NCBI GenBank assembly: GCA_022601135.1
Contig: JAHZJB010000064.1
Location: forward strand, 1 to 64,000
Origin: Actinomycetes bacterium
GTDB taxonomy: Bacteria > Actinomycetota > Actinomycetes > Mycobacteriales > Mycobacteriaceae
Length of the DNA: 64,000 nucleotides
Direction of reading: 5' to 3'
Shown here: positions 50,676 to 63,358 of the stretch, piece by piece
Layout of the letters: each line of letters begins with the position of its first letter
Position numbering within the stretch: the stretch's first letter is position 1
Position numbers and translations under genes: made by a program
The notes under the pieces: generated by a model
What the model saw: only the letters and a program-made list of their open reading frames with translations
Databases searched by the model: none
What the model was told of the DNA's origin: nothing

Positions 50676-52889
50676 TCAGCCAACGGTACTGGCTGCCTTG
50701 AACTCTCGGCGCCGCCGGTGCAGGATCGGCTCGGTGTAGCCGTTGGGCTGCGCACCGCCCGACAAGATCAACTCCTGTGCCGCCTGGAAGGCGATGTTGT
50801 TGTCCGGATCGGGTGCCATCGGACGGAATTCGGGGTCGTCGGCGTTTTGCTCGTCCACCACCGCGGCCATCCGCCGCAGGCTGGTCTTGACGTCCTCTTC
50901 GGTGATCACGCCGTGGCGCAACCAATTGGCCAGCAGCTGGCTGGAAATCCGCAACGTTGCGCGATCCTCCATCAACGCGACGTCATGAATGTCGGGCACC
51001 TTCGAGCACCCGACGCCGGCGTCGATCCAGCGCACCACGTAGCCGAGGATCGACTGGCAATTGTTGTCGACCTCCTCGCGAATCTCCTCCGGCGCCCAGG
51101 CCAACTCCTCGGACAGCGGGATGGTCAGCAGCTCCTCCAGAGTGGAGCGCTTCTTGCCCGCGAGGTTCTGTTGCACCGCATGGACATCGACCTGGTGGTA
51201 GTGCATGGCGTGCAGCGTGGCCGCTGTCGGAGACGGCACCCAGGCGGTGGTGGCACCGGCTCTGGGTTGACCGATCTTCTGTTCGACCATGTCGCCCATC
51301 AGCTCGGTCATCGCCCACATGCCCTTGCCGATCTGAGCCCGGCCGGAGAAACCGGTCGCCAGCCCGACATCGACGTTCTGATTCTCATAGGCCTGGATCC
51401 ACGGCTGCGACTTCATCGCACCCTTGCGGATCATCGGACCCGCCTGCATCGAGGTGTGGATCTCGTCGCCGGTGCGGTCCAGGAATCCGGTGTTGATGAA
51501 CACCACCCGGTCGGCGGCGGCCTGGATACAGGCTTTCAAATTGAGCGTCGTGCGCCGCTCTTCGTCCATGATGCCGACCTTGATCGTGTTCTGCGGCAGC
51601 CCGAGGAGGTCCTCGACGCGGCTGAACAACTCGCACGTGAAAGCGACCTCGTCCGGACCGTGCATCTTGGGTTTCACGATGTAGATCGAGCCGGTGCGAC
51701 TGTTGACCAGAGGCCCGGTCGATGCGCCGTCCTCCGACCCGGCCCGCAGTCCGTGAATGCCGATCAGGCTGGTGAACACCGCGTCCTGGATTCCCTCCGG
51801 CACCTCGGCACCATCGGCTCCGTCGTCATCGAGCACGATTGCGTCGTTGGTCATCAGGTGCCCGACATTGCGCACGAACATCAGGCTGCGGCCCGGTAGC
51901 TCGAGCTCGCCCCCGTCCGGCGCGGTGTAGGTGCGATCTTCGTTGAGCACGCGGGTGAAGGTCGTCTCACCCTTGGCGACTTCCTCGCTCAGGTCGCCAC
52001 GATTGAGTCCGAGCCAGTTGCGGTAGCCAAGCACCTTGTCGTCGGCGTCGACAGCGGCCACCGAATCCTCGAAGTCCATGATCGTGGTGACGGCGGATTC
52101 CAGCACGACATCCTTGATCCCAGCCCTGTCGGTGGATCCGATCGGGGAGTGCGGGTCGATCAAGATTTCGATATGCAGGCCGTGGTTGACCAGTAGCAGG
52201 CATTCCGGGCTGTCGGCCTCGCCGGTGTAGCCGGCGAACTGCCCGGGGTCGACCAAAGCGACGGACCCACCGTCGTCGAGGGTGGCGCGCACGTGCCCAT
52301 CCTTGACGAGGAGCCCAGTGATGTCCGACCACGATCCGGACTCCAGCGGCACGGCGCCGTCAAGGAAGCGACGGGCATAGGCGATGACTTTGTCGCCGCG
52401 AATCTTGTTGTAACCGCTGCCCTTCTGCGCACCATCCTCCTCGGAGATGACATCGGTGCCGTAGAGCGCGTCATAGAGCGAACCCCAGCGCGCGTTCGCC
52501 GCATTCAAGGCGAACCGCGCGTTGAGAATCGGGACCACCAGCTGCGGACCCGCCGTGGTCGCGATCTCGCCGTCGACACCGGCGGTGGTGATCGTGAAGT
52601 CGGCCGGTTCGGGCTGCAGGTACCCGATGTCGATCAGGAACTGCTGGTACTCCTCGGCGTCGAACGGCCCGATCACCCGGGCCCGGTGCCACTTGTCGAT
52701 CTGCGCCTGCAGATCGTCACGGCGGGCGAGCAGTTCCTCGTTTTTCGGGGTCAGATCGGCGACGACCTTGTCGACGCCGGACCAGAACGTATCGGGCTCG
52801 AGTTCGGTGCCCGGCAAAACCTCGGTGTTGATGAATTCGTACAACACGGGGGCGACGCGCAGGTTACCCACCGTTACGCGTTCGGTCAT
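50676..52889 (-). CDS. glcB: Malate synthase G
   Basis: A 737-aa enzyme, matching the usual malate synthase G length (~725-741). It condenses glyoxylate with acetyl-CoA to malate in the glyoxylate shunt, needed for growth on fatty acids and C2 compounds. Recognisable segments are [51 protein letters not shown] and [17 protein letters not shown]. The ATG is preceded by GGGAG about 6 nt upstream. In M. tuberculosis glcB is Rv1837c, with the same downstream neighbour. Confidence 0.97.
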   Translation of the reverse strand: MTERVTVGNLRVAPVLYEFINTEVLPGTELEPDTFWSGVDKVVADLTPKNEELLARRDDLQAQIDKWHRARVIGPFDAEEYQQFLIDIGYLQPEPADFTITTAGVDGEIATTAGPQLVVPILNARFALNAANARWGSLYDALYGTDVISEEDGAQKGSGYNKIRGDKVIAYARRFLDGAVPLESGSWSDITGLLVKDGHVRATLDDGGSVALVDPGQFAGYTGEADSPECLLLVNHGLHIEILIDPHSPIGSTDRAGIKDVVLESAVTTIMDFEDSVAAVDADDKVLGYRNWLGLNRGDLSEEVAKGETTFTRVLNEDRTYTAPDGGELELPGRSLMFVRNVGHLMTNDAIVLDDDGADGAEVPEGIQDAVFTSLIGIHGLRAGSEDGASTGPLVNSRTGSIYIVKPKMHGPDEVAFTCELFSRVEDLLGLPQNTIKVGIMDEERRTTLNLKACIQAAADRVVFINTGFLDRTGDEIHTSMQAGPMIRKGAMKSQPWIQAYENQNVDVGLATGFSGRAQIGKGMWAMTELMGDMVEQKIGQPRAGATTAWVPSPTAATLHAMHYHQVDVHAVQQNLAGKKRSTLEELLTIPLSEELAWAPEEIREEVDNNCQSILGYVVRWIDAGVGCSKVPDIHDVALMEDRATLRISSQLLANWLRHGVITEEDVKTSLRRMAAVVDEQNADDPEFRPMAPDPDNNIAFQAAQELILSGGAQPNGYTEPILHRRRREFKAASTVG

Positions 52890-52966
52890 GGTTACTCCCT
52901 CGTCTGCCCGTGCGCCGCGGGGCGCACTTGCCCTGTCAGATCCCTATGCAGCAGTGTCGGCCTAGC

Positions 52967-53860
52967 TTACCCAGCGCTAACAGGCCTCACCCCGGGTACG
53001 TGCTGCACGAGCGCCGCGCAGCGATCCAGCAGCCTGGCCCGCAGCGGCGCGGCCCGGTCAGTGATCACCTTCTGGGCCCTCGCGTACTCGACCCGCCCGC
53101 CGGCGGTTTCGACCGCGATCGGCTCAAACCCGAGTCCGCGCAGGTCGTAGGGGCTGGCACGCATATCCAGCACGCGGGCGTCCGAGGCCAACTCGAGGCA
53201 GTCCAGGACCAGGCCGGATTCGATCAGCGGCCCCAACTTGAACGCCCATTTGTACAAATCCATCCCCGCGTGCACACATCCGGGTTGCTCCTGAACGATC
53301 TGGGATTGCCTGGTCAGGTGCACGGCGTTCTGCCGGGCTGCCGCGTCGGTAAAGAATCTGTAGGCGTCGAAGTGACTGCAGCGCAACGGCATCGAATCGA
53401 CAACCGCGTTCGTCGCGGCAGCGCTGAGACGTAACGGCAGGTCAACGTGGCGCACCGTCGGCGACCTGTACACCATTGCCCACTCGTGCAGACCGAAGCA
53501 GTTGAATCGTGCGGGCCGCGATGCGGTCGCGCGTAACAGGGCGGCCACGAAGGTCACTGTGCCCAGCCTGTTCTGCAGATGGTCCCGGCTGACGGTCACC
53601 CCGTCGCCCTGCCGGGTATACCCGGCGCGTCCGAGATAACGTCGCGCCGATGCGCCCGTCAGAACGACGCCATAGCCGGGATGCCAGACCCGCAGCTGAC
53701 TCGGCCGAAGACGGTAGTAGGTGAACAGGAAATCGAAGATCGGGTGCGCCATTCCGGCTCTGCGGCGCGCGAGGTGAGGTTCGAGGAATTCGTCGGCGCG
53801 TCGGCGGTGCGCGGCCTCCAGGTCATGCCAGTCAGCGGCGGCGGACCGCTGTTCAGACAC
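52967..53860 (-). CDS. Putative 3-methyladenine DNA glycosylase-family protein
   Basis: A 297-aa soluble protein. The ORF track runs to 54127 through the upstream gene; the GTG at 53860 (SEQRSAAADWHDLEAAH) overlaps the stop of the CBS-domain gene by 8 nt and is the likely start. Segments such as HPIFDFLFTYYRLRPSQLR, FNCFGLHEWAMVYR and DLYKWAFKLGPLIES recur in a mycobacterial family that databases label 3-methyladenine DNA glycosylase (recalled, not checked). No helix-hairpin-helix motif is obvious, so enzymatic function is uncertain. It is translationally coupled to the two membrane proteins upstream. Confidence 0.6.
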   Translation of the reverse strand: MSEQRSAAADWHDLEAAHRRRADEFLEPHLARRRAGMAHPIFDFLFTYYRLRPSQLRVWHPGYGVVLTGASARRYLGRAGYTRQGDGVTVSRDHLQNRLGTVTFVAALLRATASRPARFNCFGLHEWAMVYRSPTVRHVDLPLRLSAAATNAVVDSMPLRCSHFDAYRFFTDAAARQNAVHLTRQSQIVQEQPGCVHAGMDLYKWAFKLGPLIESGLVLDCLELASDARVLDMRASPYDLRGLGFEPIAVETAGGRVEYARAQKVITDRAAPLRARLLDRCAALVQHVPGVRPVSAG

Positions 53861-54914
53861 GGTGGGTGCCGTCCCGGACTGTTCCCACCAGGTCCTCGAC
53901 CAGACCCTCCAGCGCGACCACCGCGGTGACCTTTCCATCGGCGCCGGTGACCAGGGCGAGATGGCTGTTGCTGCGCCGCAGTCGGGACAACGCGTCGGGC
54001 AGCGGTAGCGAGGCAGGCACTCGCGGGAGCGGCCGAACCATCGACGAGTCCACCACCGCGGTCTGGTCGTGCGGGTCATCGACCATCGGCAGCACGTCCT
54101 TGATGTGCAGATAGCCGATGAACTCACCCCCGGCGTCCGCCACCGGAAACCGCGAGTACCCGGTCTCGGTCAGTGCCTGCTCGAGGACACCGACGGTGGG
54201 ACCGGCACCCTCGTGCGCGACCGGGACGGCCCGGATCTGCTGCAACGGTATTGCCACGTCGCCGACGACCCGGTTACGGATTTGCAGCGCCCTGGTCAGC
54301 CTGCTGTGCTCCTCGGGGTCGAGTAGCCCCTCCGACAGCGACTCGGCGATCATCTCGGAAAGCTCCACGGTCGATACGGTGACGTCGAGTTCGTCCTTGG
54401 GCTCTACGCCGAACGCGCGCAAGGTGACATTGGCGCACCAGTTGTAGAACGCGATGAACGGTCCGGCCGCACGAATGAACACCAGGTAGACGGGTATCAG
54501 CAGCATCGCAGTCGACTCCGGGCCGGCAATGGCGATGTTCTTGGGCACCATCTCCCCGAGCAACACATGCAGCGTCACGACGATGGACAGCGCCACCAGA
54601 AACGACACCGTGTGCACTAACGCGTCCGGGATACCCAGGACACCGAACGGAACCTCCAGCAGATGCGCGACGGCGGGCTCGGCGACCCTGCCCAGCAAGA
54701 TCGAACAGACCGTGATGCCCAGTTGCGCACCCGCCAACATCAGCGAGAGATTCTCACTGGCCCTGATCACTGTGACGGCGCTCTTCTTGCCCTGCTCGGC
54801 CAGTGCCTCCAACCGGTCGCGACGTGCGGAGATCAGCGCGAACTCCGAAGCCACGAAGAACGCGTTGGCGCCCAACAGCAACACCGTCAGCAAGACCCCG
54901 AAAATATCTCCCAT
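53853..54914 (-). CDS. Hemolysin C-type CBS/DUF21 membrane protein (Rv1841c-like)
   Basis: A 353-aa protein with an N-terminal DUF21 (CNNM) membrane domain of about four helices, including LSLMLAGAQLGITVCSILLGRVAEP and LLGEMVPKNIAIAGPE, followed by two CBS domains (SRFPVADAGGEFIGYLHIKD). It is shorter than its partner and lacks the C-terminal CorC/HlyC domain. The family is linked to magnesium/cobalt transport. The ATG overlaps the stop of the upstream paralogue by one base (TGATG). This pair corresponds to Rv1841c-Rv1842c. Confidence 0.88.
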   Translation of the reverse strand: MGDIFGVLLTVLLLGANAFFVASEFALISARRDRLEALAEQGKKSAVTVIRASENLSLMLAGAQLGITVCSILLGRVAEPAVAHLLEVPFGVLGIPDALVHTVSFLVALSIVVTLHVLLGEMVPKNIAIAGPESTAMLLIPVYLVFIRAAGPFIAFYNWCANVTLRAFGVEPKDELDVTVSTVELSEMIAESLSEGLLDPEEHSRLTRALQIRNRVVGDVAIPLQQIRAVPVAHEGAGPTVGVLEQALTETGYSRFPVADAGGEFIGYLHIKDVLPMVDDPHDQTAVVDSSMVRPLPRVPASLPLPDALSRLRRSNSHLALVTGADGKVTAVVALEGLVEDLVGTVRDGTHRV

Positions 54915-56275
54915 CAGCTCGGCCCGGTCTCGTCGCCGCCGCGCCCCAGCGAGGTGAGCTCGAGCAGGTCGATTCGGCGGCCATCCATCCGCAGCACGGT
55001 CGCCAGCCAGTACACCGGATCCTTCATCACACTGTCTGGCTCGAAGGCCCTCAGTTCGACCGATTCACCTTCCTCCGGGATGTGGCCCAGCGTCTCCAAC
55101 ACCAGCCCGCCGATGGTTTCGTAGTCGCCTTCCGGTGCCCGGAACGCGGTGCTCTCGGCCACCTCGTCGATGCGCAACAACCCCGAGACCTGCCAGCCGC
55201 GTCCTGCGGGCACCACATCCGGCGGTTCATCGTCGTGCTCGTCGCGCACGTCTCCGACGATCTCCTCGATCAGATCCTCCAAAGTGACCATGCCGGCGGT
55301 GCCGCCGTACTCGTCGACCACCAGCGCGGTCTGCAGTCCGTTGGCCCGCACTTCCGACATCACCGCGTCGCCGTCCAGCGTCGAGGGCACTGTGGCGACC
55401 TGTTGCGCGATGTCGGCCAACCGAGTCGATGAGCGCGTTGGGTGCGGCACCGCGAAAACCTGCTTGACGTGCACCACACCAATCGTCTCGTCGAGGTCGC
55501 CGAGGATCACCGGGAAGCGCGAATGCCCGGTTCTGACGGCTGCCTCGCTGAGATCGGCCACTGTTTCGTCGGCTTCCAACGTGACGATCTTCGATCGTGG
55601 AGTCATCAGTTCCTCGGCGGTGCGCTCGCCGAACTGCAGGGAACGGTCCACGAGGACCGCGGTGAGTGGGTCCAGCGAGCCACTGCGCGCAGACGTGCGC
55701 ACCAGCGATACCAGCTCCTGAGGTGAGCGTGCGGAACGCAGTTCCTCCGCCGGTTCTATGCCCAGCGCACGCAGGATTCGGTTCGCGGTGCCGTTGGTCA
55801 GCTTGATCAGGGGGGTGAACACGAAGGAGAAGAACAGCTGCGGACCCGACGACCACCGCGCGGTCGGCACCGGCAGCGCGACCGCAAGATTCTTGGGTAC
55901 CAACTCACCGAAGACCATCGAGAGGGACGTTGCGATCAAGATGGCCAGCGCCAGCGCCAAACCGGCGGTGAAGCGCCCAGGTATCCGCATGGCGGTCAAC
56001 CCTGGTTCGATGAGCCGTGCGACGACCGGTTCGGCGAGGAATCCGGTGGCCAGCGTGGTGATCGAGATGCCCACCTGGGCACCTGACAACTGGGTGGAAA
56101 GCGTGCGGTGAGCCTTCTGCACCATCCGGTCGCGACGATCACCGGTGCGCACATTGGAGTCGACGGTGCTGCGTTCCAGCGCGGTCAGGGAGAACTCCGC
56201 GGCCACGAAGACCGCCGTTCCCGCGGTGAGCAGAACGATCGCGATCACGGGCAACAACGACAGGACGACGTTCAC
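54914..56275 (-). CDS. Hemolysin C-type CBS/DUF21 membrane protein (Rv1842c-like)
   Basis: A 453-aa protein with a DUF21 membrane domain ([34 protein letters not shown]), paired CBS domains ([46 protein letters not shown]) and a C-terminal CorC/HlyC transporter-associated domain ([13 protein letters not shown]). The full architecture is the usual one for this family, with a role in divalent cation homeostasis inferred. The GTG at 56275 starts the reading frame. It heads the run with the Rv1841c-like gene and the putative glycosylase. Confidence 0.9.
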   Translation of the reverse strand: MNVVLSLLPVIAIVLLTAGTAVFVAAEFSLTALERSTVDSNVRTGDRRDRMVQKAHRTLSTQLSGAQVGISITTLATGFLAEPVVARLIEPGLTAMRIPGRFTAGLALALAILIATSLSMVFGELVPKNLAVALPVPTARWSSGPQLFFSFVFTPLIKLTNGTANRILRALGIEPAEELRSARSPQELVSLVRTSARSGSLDPLTAVLVDRSLQFGERTAEELMTPRSKIVTLEADETVADLSEAAVRTGHSRFPVILGDLDETIGVVHVKQVFAVPHPTRSSTRLADIAQQVATVPSTLDGDAVMSEVRANGLQTALVVDEYGGTAGMVTLEDLIEEIVGDVRDEHDDEPPDVVPAGRGWQVSGLLRIDEVAESTAFRAPEGDYETIGGLVLETLGHIPEEGESVELRAFEPDSVMKDPVYWLATVLRMDGRRIDLLELTSLGRGGDETGPS

Positions 56276-56473
56276 CGAAGCGCTCCCGCGACTACGCCAC
56301 TCCGGCGTCGGCCGATCGAGTGACCGGAGAAGCCGGCCTGCGGCACCTGATCCCTTTCGTCTTCGTGCGACGACTCATGACAGGCTGCAGCACCCGAAGG
56401 AGCACCCGAAATCGTCTGATGGTCGACACATGCTAGCCGAATCAGCGCACGCTCCCAGCAGGGCGGCAAACAG

Positions 56474-56492
56474 TAAGGATAACCTCACCTAA
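56474..56492 (+). promoter_or_regulatory. IdeR/DtxR-type iron box
   Basis: TAAGGATAACCTCACCTAA matches the 19-bp IdeR consensus TTAGGTTAGSCTAACCTAA at 15 of 19 positions. It lies 72 bp before the iron transporter start and contains TAACCT (56480-56485), a possible -10, so iron-loaded IdeR would block RNA polymerase. Confidence 0.75.
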
Positions 56493-56564
56493 TGGTAGGT
56501 TGGGCGCCAGATCGATCAGGCGGCACCCGGCCGAGGTCGGTTCACCGGAAGGGGTTTCCACGCA

Positions 56565-57617
56565 ATGTCCGTATCGAGGTCCGTATCGAGGTCCGTATCG
56601 AGGTCACGGGTGGCCGGCGTGGTCGGAGCAGTCGCGACAATGCTGGCTCTGAACGCCTGCGGATCAGGGACCGGTACCGAGGCCGCCGACCAGATCGTCG
56701 TGTACTCGGGCCGCAGCGAAGCCCTGGTCGGGCCTCTGATCAAACAGTTCACCGCCGACACCGGCATCGAGGTCGAGGCTCGGTACGCCGGTTCGGGCGA
56801 GTTGGCCGCCCAACTCGTCGCCGAGGGGGACAAGTCGCCCGCCGACGTGTTCCTGTCTCAAGACGCAGGCGCGCTGGGCGCGGTGTCCAAGGCTGGACTG
56901 CTGGCTCCTGTCGACACCGCGACGTTGCAGGCGGTCCCCAAGGCGTACTCGGCGGCCGACGGCACCTGGGTCGGCGTATCCGGTCGCGCCCGGGTAGTGG
57001 TCTACAACCCGACCCTGGCGCCCAATCCGCCCGACACGATCGACGGCCTACTGGCCCCCGAGTGGAAGAACAAGATTGGTTTTGCCCCCAGCAATGCCTC
57101 CTGGCAGGCCTTTGTGACCGGGCTGCGCGTCATCCGCGGCGAGGACGGCGCCGAGCAGTGGTTGCGTGCGTTCAAGGCTCAGAATCCGCGGGCTTTCGAG
57201 AACAACGTGGCGGTCCGCGATGCCGTCGACTCCGGCCAGATCGCGCTCGGCCTGGTCAATCACTACTACCTTTACGAATTGATCCACACCAAAGGCGCCG
57301 ACGCAGTCGCCGCGAAGAACCAATTCATGGCCCCGGGGGATCCAGGCGGACTAATCAACGTCGCCGGCGTCGGGATACTGAAGTCGGCACCGAATCCCGA
57401 AGGGGCACAAGCATTTGCTGCGTATCTGGTAGGCGAATCCGCCCAGAAGTACTTCGCCGGGGAGACGTCGGAATATCCACTGTTGGCGGGCATCGCCACC
57501 TCGCCCGAAATGCCGCCGTTGAGCGATCTCCAGCCGCCCGAGGTGGACCTCTCGCAGCTCGACGACATCGAGGCGACGCAGGAACTGCTCGTCGAGACCG
57601 GCTTGCTGACCAACTGA
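56565..57617 (+). CDS. Iron(III) ABC transporter substrate-binding lipoprotein
   Basis: A 350-aa lipoprotein with a lipobox (LALNACGSG, Cys ~30) and the FbpA/FutA-type periplasmic fold: IVVYSGRSEALVGPLIKQF at the start and the paired tyrosines in LVNHYYLYEL that bind ferric iron in the family. It would capture iron(III) outside the membrane for the permease and ATPase that follow. The N-terminus holds three exact 12-bp repeats (56568-56603). A GGAAGGGG-type site precedes the ATG. Regulation by IdeR is likely from the box upstream. M. tuberculosis lacks this transporter at the same locus, as far as I recall. Confidence 0.88.
   Translation: MSVSRSVSRSVSRSRVAGVVGAVATMLALNACGSGTGTEAADQIVVYSGRSEALVGPLIKQFTADTGIEVEARYAGSGELAAQLVAEGDKSPADVFLSQDAGALGAVSKAGLLAPVDTATLQAVPKAYSAADGTWVGVSGRARVVVYNPTLAPNPPDTIDGLLAPEWKNKIGFAPSNASWQAFVTGLRVIRGEDGAEQWLRAFKAQNPRAFENNVAVRDAVDSGQIALGLVNHYYLYELIHTKGADAVAAKNQFMAPGDPGGLINVAGVGILKSAPNPEGAQAFAAYLVGESAQKYFAGETSEYPLLAGIATSPEMPPLSDLQPPEVDLSQLDDIEATQELLVETGLLTN
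56568..56603 (+). repeat. Three exact copies of TCCGTATCGAGG at the 5' end of the lipoprotein gene
   Basis: A 12-bp unit repeated exactly three times right after the ATG, encoding SVSR three times in the signal-peptide n-region. Copy changes stay in frame and alter n-region length and charge. Confidence 0.85.
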
Positions 57618-57627
57618 CGGGGTTGCG

Positions 57628-59158
57628 GTGAGCACCGGTCGCAGCCGCCCGCCGGTACTGCTGCTGATACCGGCGGTGCTGGTGGCGACGGGCACCCTGA
57701 TCCCGCTCGGCTACCTGGCAGGTCGAGCGCTGCAGCGCGGCTGGCCTTTCGTCGTCGAGGAACTGATTCAACCGCGCACCGCGGCCCTGGTGGGCCGGTC
57801 GCTGCTGCTGGTGGTCACGGTCACCGCAGCATGTGTGGTGCTCGGTGTGGGCATGGCCGTGCTTGTCAGTCGCACAGACCTCACGGCCCGACGTGCACTG
57901 GCGGTGGCACTCACGCTGCCGTTGGCCATGCCGAGCTATCTTCTGGCCTATCTGTGGGTGTCCCGCTATCCCACAGTCGCCGGATTCTGGGGTGCCTGCC
58001 TGGTGCTGACCCTGGTCAGCTATCCCCTGGTCATGCTGACCACGATGGCGGCGCTGGCCCGGGCCGATTCGGCTCAGGAGGAGGTGGCGCGATCATTGGG
58101 CCTCGGCGGGTTCGCCGTGCTGTTCCGGGTCACCCTGCGCCAGGCACGCGCCGCGATCGCGGCGGGCGCCCTGCTGGTCGCTTTGTATGTGCTCAGCGAC
58201 TTCGGCGCGGTGGCGGCGATGCGGTTCGAGGCGTTCACCTGGGTGATCTACGGGGCGTACCGCTCAGGTTTCAACCCGGCGCGGGCAGCGGTTCTTTCGC
58301 TGGTGCTGATGGTGTTCGCCGTGGTCCTGGTGATCGCCGAAGGCCGCGCCCGAGGACTGGCAGCCTCGACTCGGGTCGGCAGCGGCTCCCCACGACCGGC
58401 CCCGTTGAACCGTCTCGGATGGTGGAACGGGGTCGCGCTCCTGCTTCCGGCTGCCGTCCTCATCGCCGCGATCGTGGTGCCCGGCGCAGCGCTCGCGGAC
58501 TGGCTGCTGACCGCCGGCCCTCGGTGGAACGCCGCGGAATGGGTTGGGGCACTCGGCTCCACACTGTGGCTTTCGGTCGCCGCGGCGCTGGCCGCGACGG
58601 CAGCAGCCTTACCGCTCGGCGTGCTCGCCGCTCGCTACCGCGATCGTGCGACGCGGACCCTGGAGGGCGCAAGCTATGTGGCGCACGGACTTCCGCCGAT
58701 CGTCATCGCGATCTCGATGGTGTCACTCGGCGTTCTGTTGCTGCGTCCGATCTACCAGCGCGAGCCACTGCTGATCCTGGCCTATACGGTTCTGTTCGTG
58801 CCGTTGGCAATCGGATCGATCCGTACGGCGGTCGAGGCTGCGCCGATTCGGTTGGAGGAGGTGGCCCGCTCCCTCGGCCGGCCGCCACTGCGGGCTTTCA
58901 GCACGGTGACCGCGCGGGGGGCGCTGCCCGGGATCGCGGCCGGAGCAGCACTGGTGCTGTTGACCTGCATGAAGGAGTTGCCGGTCACCCTGCTGCTACA
59001 TCCCAACGGCACCGACACCTTGGCCACGCGTCTATGGAGCTACAGCTCGGTAAGCGACTACGCGGCGGCAGCACCGTACGCGGCGGCACTGCTGCTGTTC
59101 GCGGCCGTCCCGACCGCGGTGCTGGGCATGTGGAGTACGGGCGCGGTGAGGGTTCGGG

Positions 59159-59166
<8 letters not shown>
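57628..59166 (+). CDS. Iron(III) ABC transporter permease (two fused permease repeats)
   Basis: A 512-aa membrane protein with about twelve hydrophobic segments in two halves, each with an EAA-type loop (EEVARSLGLGGFAVLFRVTL and EEVARSLGRPPLRAFSTVTA). This fused arrangement is typical of FbpB-type ferric iron permeases. The GTG at 57628 follows the lipoprotein stop by 10 bp. Its 3' end overlaps the ATPase start by 8 bp. All three genes should be one IdeR-controlled operon. Confidence 0.9.
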
Positions 59167-61657
<2,491 letters not shown>

Positions 61658-61824
61658 GGTGCCCGGCGGGCGCCCCCTGGTCGGACTGGGCGCGAGTCCT
61701 CCCGAGGACGCGGTGTATCCACTACTCGTCACGGACTCCGACGGGCAGCAACTTCCCGGCGAGAACGACTACATCCTCGTTCGGTGCCGGATGTTTCGCG
61801 CGACCTGCAGGCAGCTGCTGTGGG

Positions 61825-63327
61825 CTACCCGCCGCTGACCAATGTCGGCGTGAATCGGGGCGGGGTTCGCAGCCGAGTCGCGCGCTCGAACGCGTACGCA
61901 TAGCCGATGATCTTCGCCTCCTGATACGCGCCCGCGAAGAACGACAAACCCACCGGCAGTCCGCTCAGGTAGCCGACCGGGACGGAGATGTGCGGGTAGC
62001 CGGCCACTGCGGGGGCCGTCGAGCAACCACCGGGAAGCAGATTGTCGCCAACGATGGGGTCAATGACAAATGAAGGCGAGCCCTCGGTGGGGGCGATGAT
62101 CGCGTCGAGCCGGTGGACACGCAGGGCCATATCGATTCCATGGGTCCGGCTCTGGCGCCGTAGCGCCGCCTGGATTCGTTGACAATCCGCGTCGGCGGGG
62201 TCACCCTTCTCCCGCGCCTGTTCGAACAACTCCTGCCCGAAGTACGGCATCACCCGATCGGCATTGGCCACGTTGAACGCGATGAGTTCGTCCAGGCTCC
62301 GCACTCCCGCCAGCGGGTGGGAAGCGAAATAGTCGTTGAGGCTCGCCTTCAGGCCGTACAGCAGGAGTTCGAGCTCGAGGTCGCCGAAGAAAGGAAGTGA
62401 ACTCGCCCGGACCGGATCGACGATCTCGGCCCCGAGCCCTGCCAGCTGAGCTATTGCCGCCTCGATGAGCGAGTCGGTTCCCTCATGCTGACCGAAACAC
62501 TCCCGGGCCACTCCCAACCGAGCCCCCCGCAGGGAACCCGGGTCCAGAAAACGGCCGTAATCCATCGCCCGGGGCGCCTCGCGGGTCGCAGGATCATCCT
62601 CATCGGCACCGGCCATCGCCGTCAGGAGGGTCGCGGCGTCGGCGACCGTGCGCGTCATCGGGCCCGCCGTGTCCTGTTGTGCCGCAACGCCGATCACTCC
62701 AGAGCGGCTGACCAGCCCGACAGTCGGCTTCACACCGACGATCGAGTTGCTGGAAGCCGGCCGCACGATCGAGCCGTCGACCTCCGCGCCGACCGCGGCG
62801 ACGCAGAGGTTGGCCGCCACCGCCACCGCCGACCCGGAACTCGACCCTAGGGGGCTGCGATCCAGTACGTAGGGGTTGCGGACCTGACCGCCCCGACTGC
62901 TCCACCCGCTGCAAGGCCGGGTAGAGCGCAGGTAGCCCCATTCGCTCATGTTGGTCTTGCCCAGAATCACCGCACCGGCGGCCCGCAAGTTCCTCACCAG
63001 ATAGGCATCGCGTGGCGCGACGTTGTGTTCGAGGGCCAGCGAGCCTGCCGAGGTCACCATCTTGTCACCGGTGTCGATGCTGTCCTTGACGACTATGGGT
63101 ATGCCGTGAAGGGGTCCTCGCAGCCGTCCCCGCAGACGCTCGGCATCGAGCGCTTCGGCGATTGGCACCGCGTCGGGGTTGATCTCGATGATCGACCGTA
63201 GCCGAGGTCCGGCCCGGTCGATTTCCGAGATTCGCCGGAGATAGCCTTCAGTCAGACTCGCGGCGGTCCACTCACCACGCTCGAATGCGGCTTGGGCTTC
63301 GGCGATGGTGAATTCCGGCACATCCAT
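61825..63327 (-). CDS. Amidase signature-family enzyme
   Basis: A 500-aa amidase-signature hydrolase. The catalytic Lys is in PIVVKDSIDTG, and the glycine/serine region is [13 protein letters not shown] with the two serines of the Ser-Ser-Lys triad in GSSSGS and DGSIVRP. Substrate unknown. The ATG at 63327 has GGAGG 7 nt upstream; the ORF track start at 63447 lies inside gnd. It sits between guaB1 and gnd, which are adjacent in M. tuberculosis (from memory), so it is an insertion or a loss in the other lineage. It may be co-transcribed with gnd, whose stop is 32 bp away. Confidence 0.88.
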   Translation of the reverse strand: MDVPEFTIAEAQAAFERGEWTAASLTEGYLRRISEIDRAGPRLRSIIEINPDAVPIAEALDAERLRGRLRGPLHGIPIVVKDSIDTGDKMVTSAGSLALEHNVAPRDAYLVRNLRAAGAVILGKTNMSEWGYLRSTRPCSGWSSRGGQVRNPYVLDRSPLGSSSGSAVAVAANLCVAAVGAEVDGSIVRPASSNSIVGVKPTVGLVSRSGVIGVAAQQDTAGPMTRTVADAATLLTAMAGADEDDPATREAPRAMDYGRFLDPGSLRGARLGVARECFGQHEGTDSLIEAAIAQLAGLGAEIVDPVRASSLPFFGDLELELLLYGLKASLNDYFASHPLAGVRSLDELIAFNVANADRVMPYFGQELFEQAREKGDPADADCQRIQAALRRQSRTHGIDMALRVHRLDAIIAPTEGSPSFVIDPIVGDNLLPGGCSTAPAVAGYPHISVPVGYLSGLPVGLSFFAGAYQEAKIIGYAYAFERATRLRTPPRFTPTLVSGG

Positions 63328-63358
63328 TCCGCTACCTCCGAGGGCCGCGCGGCAACCG

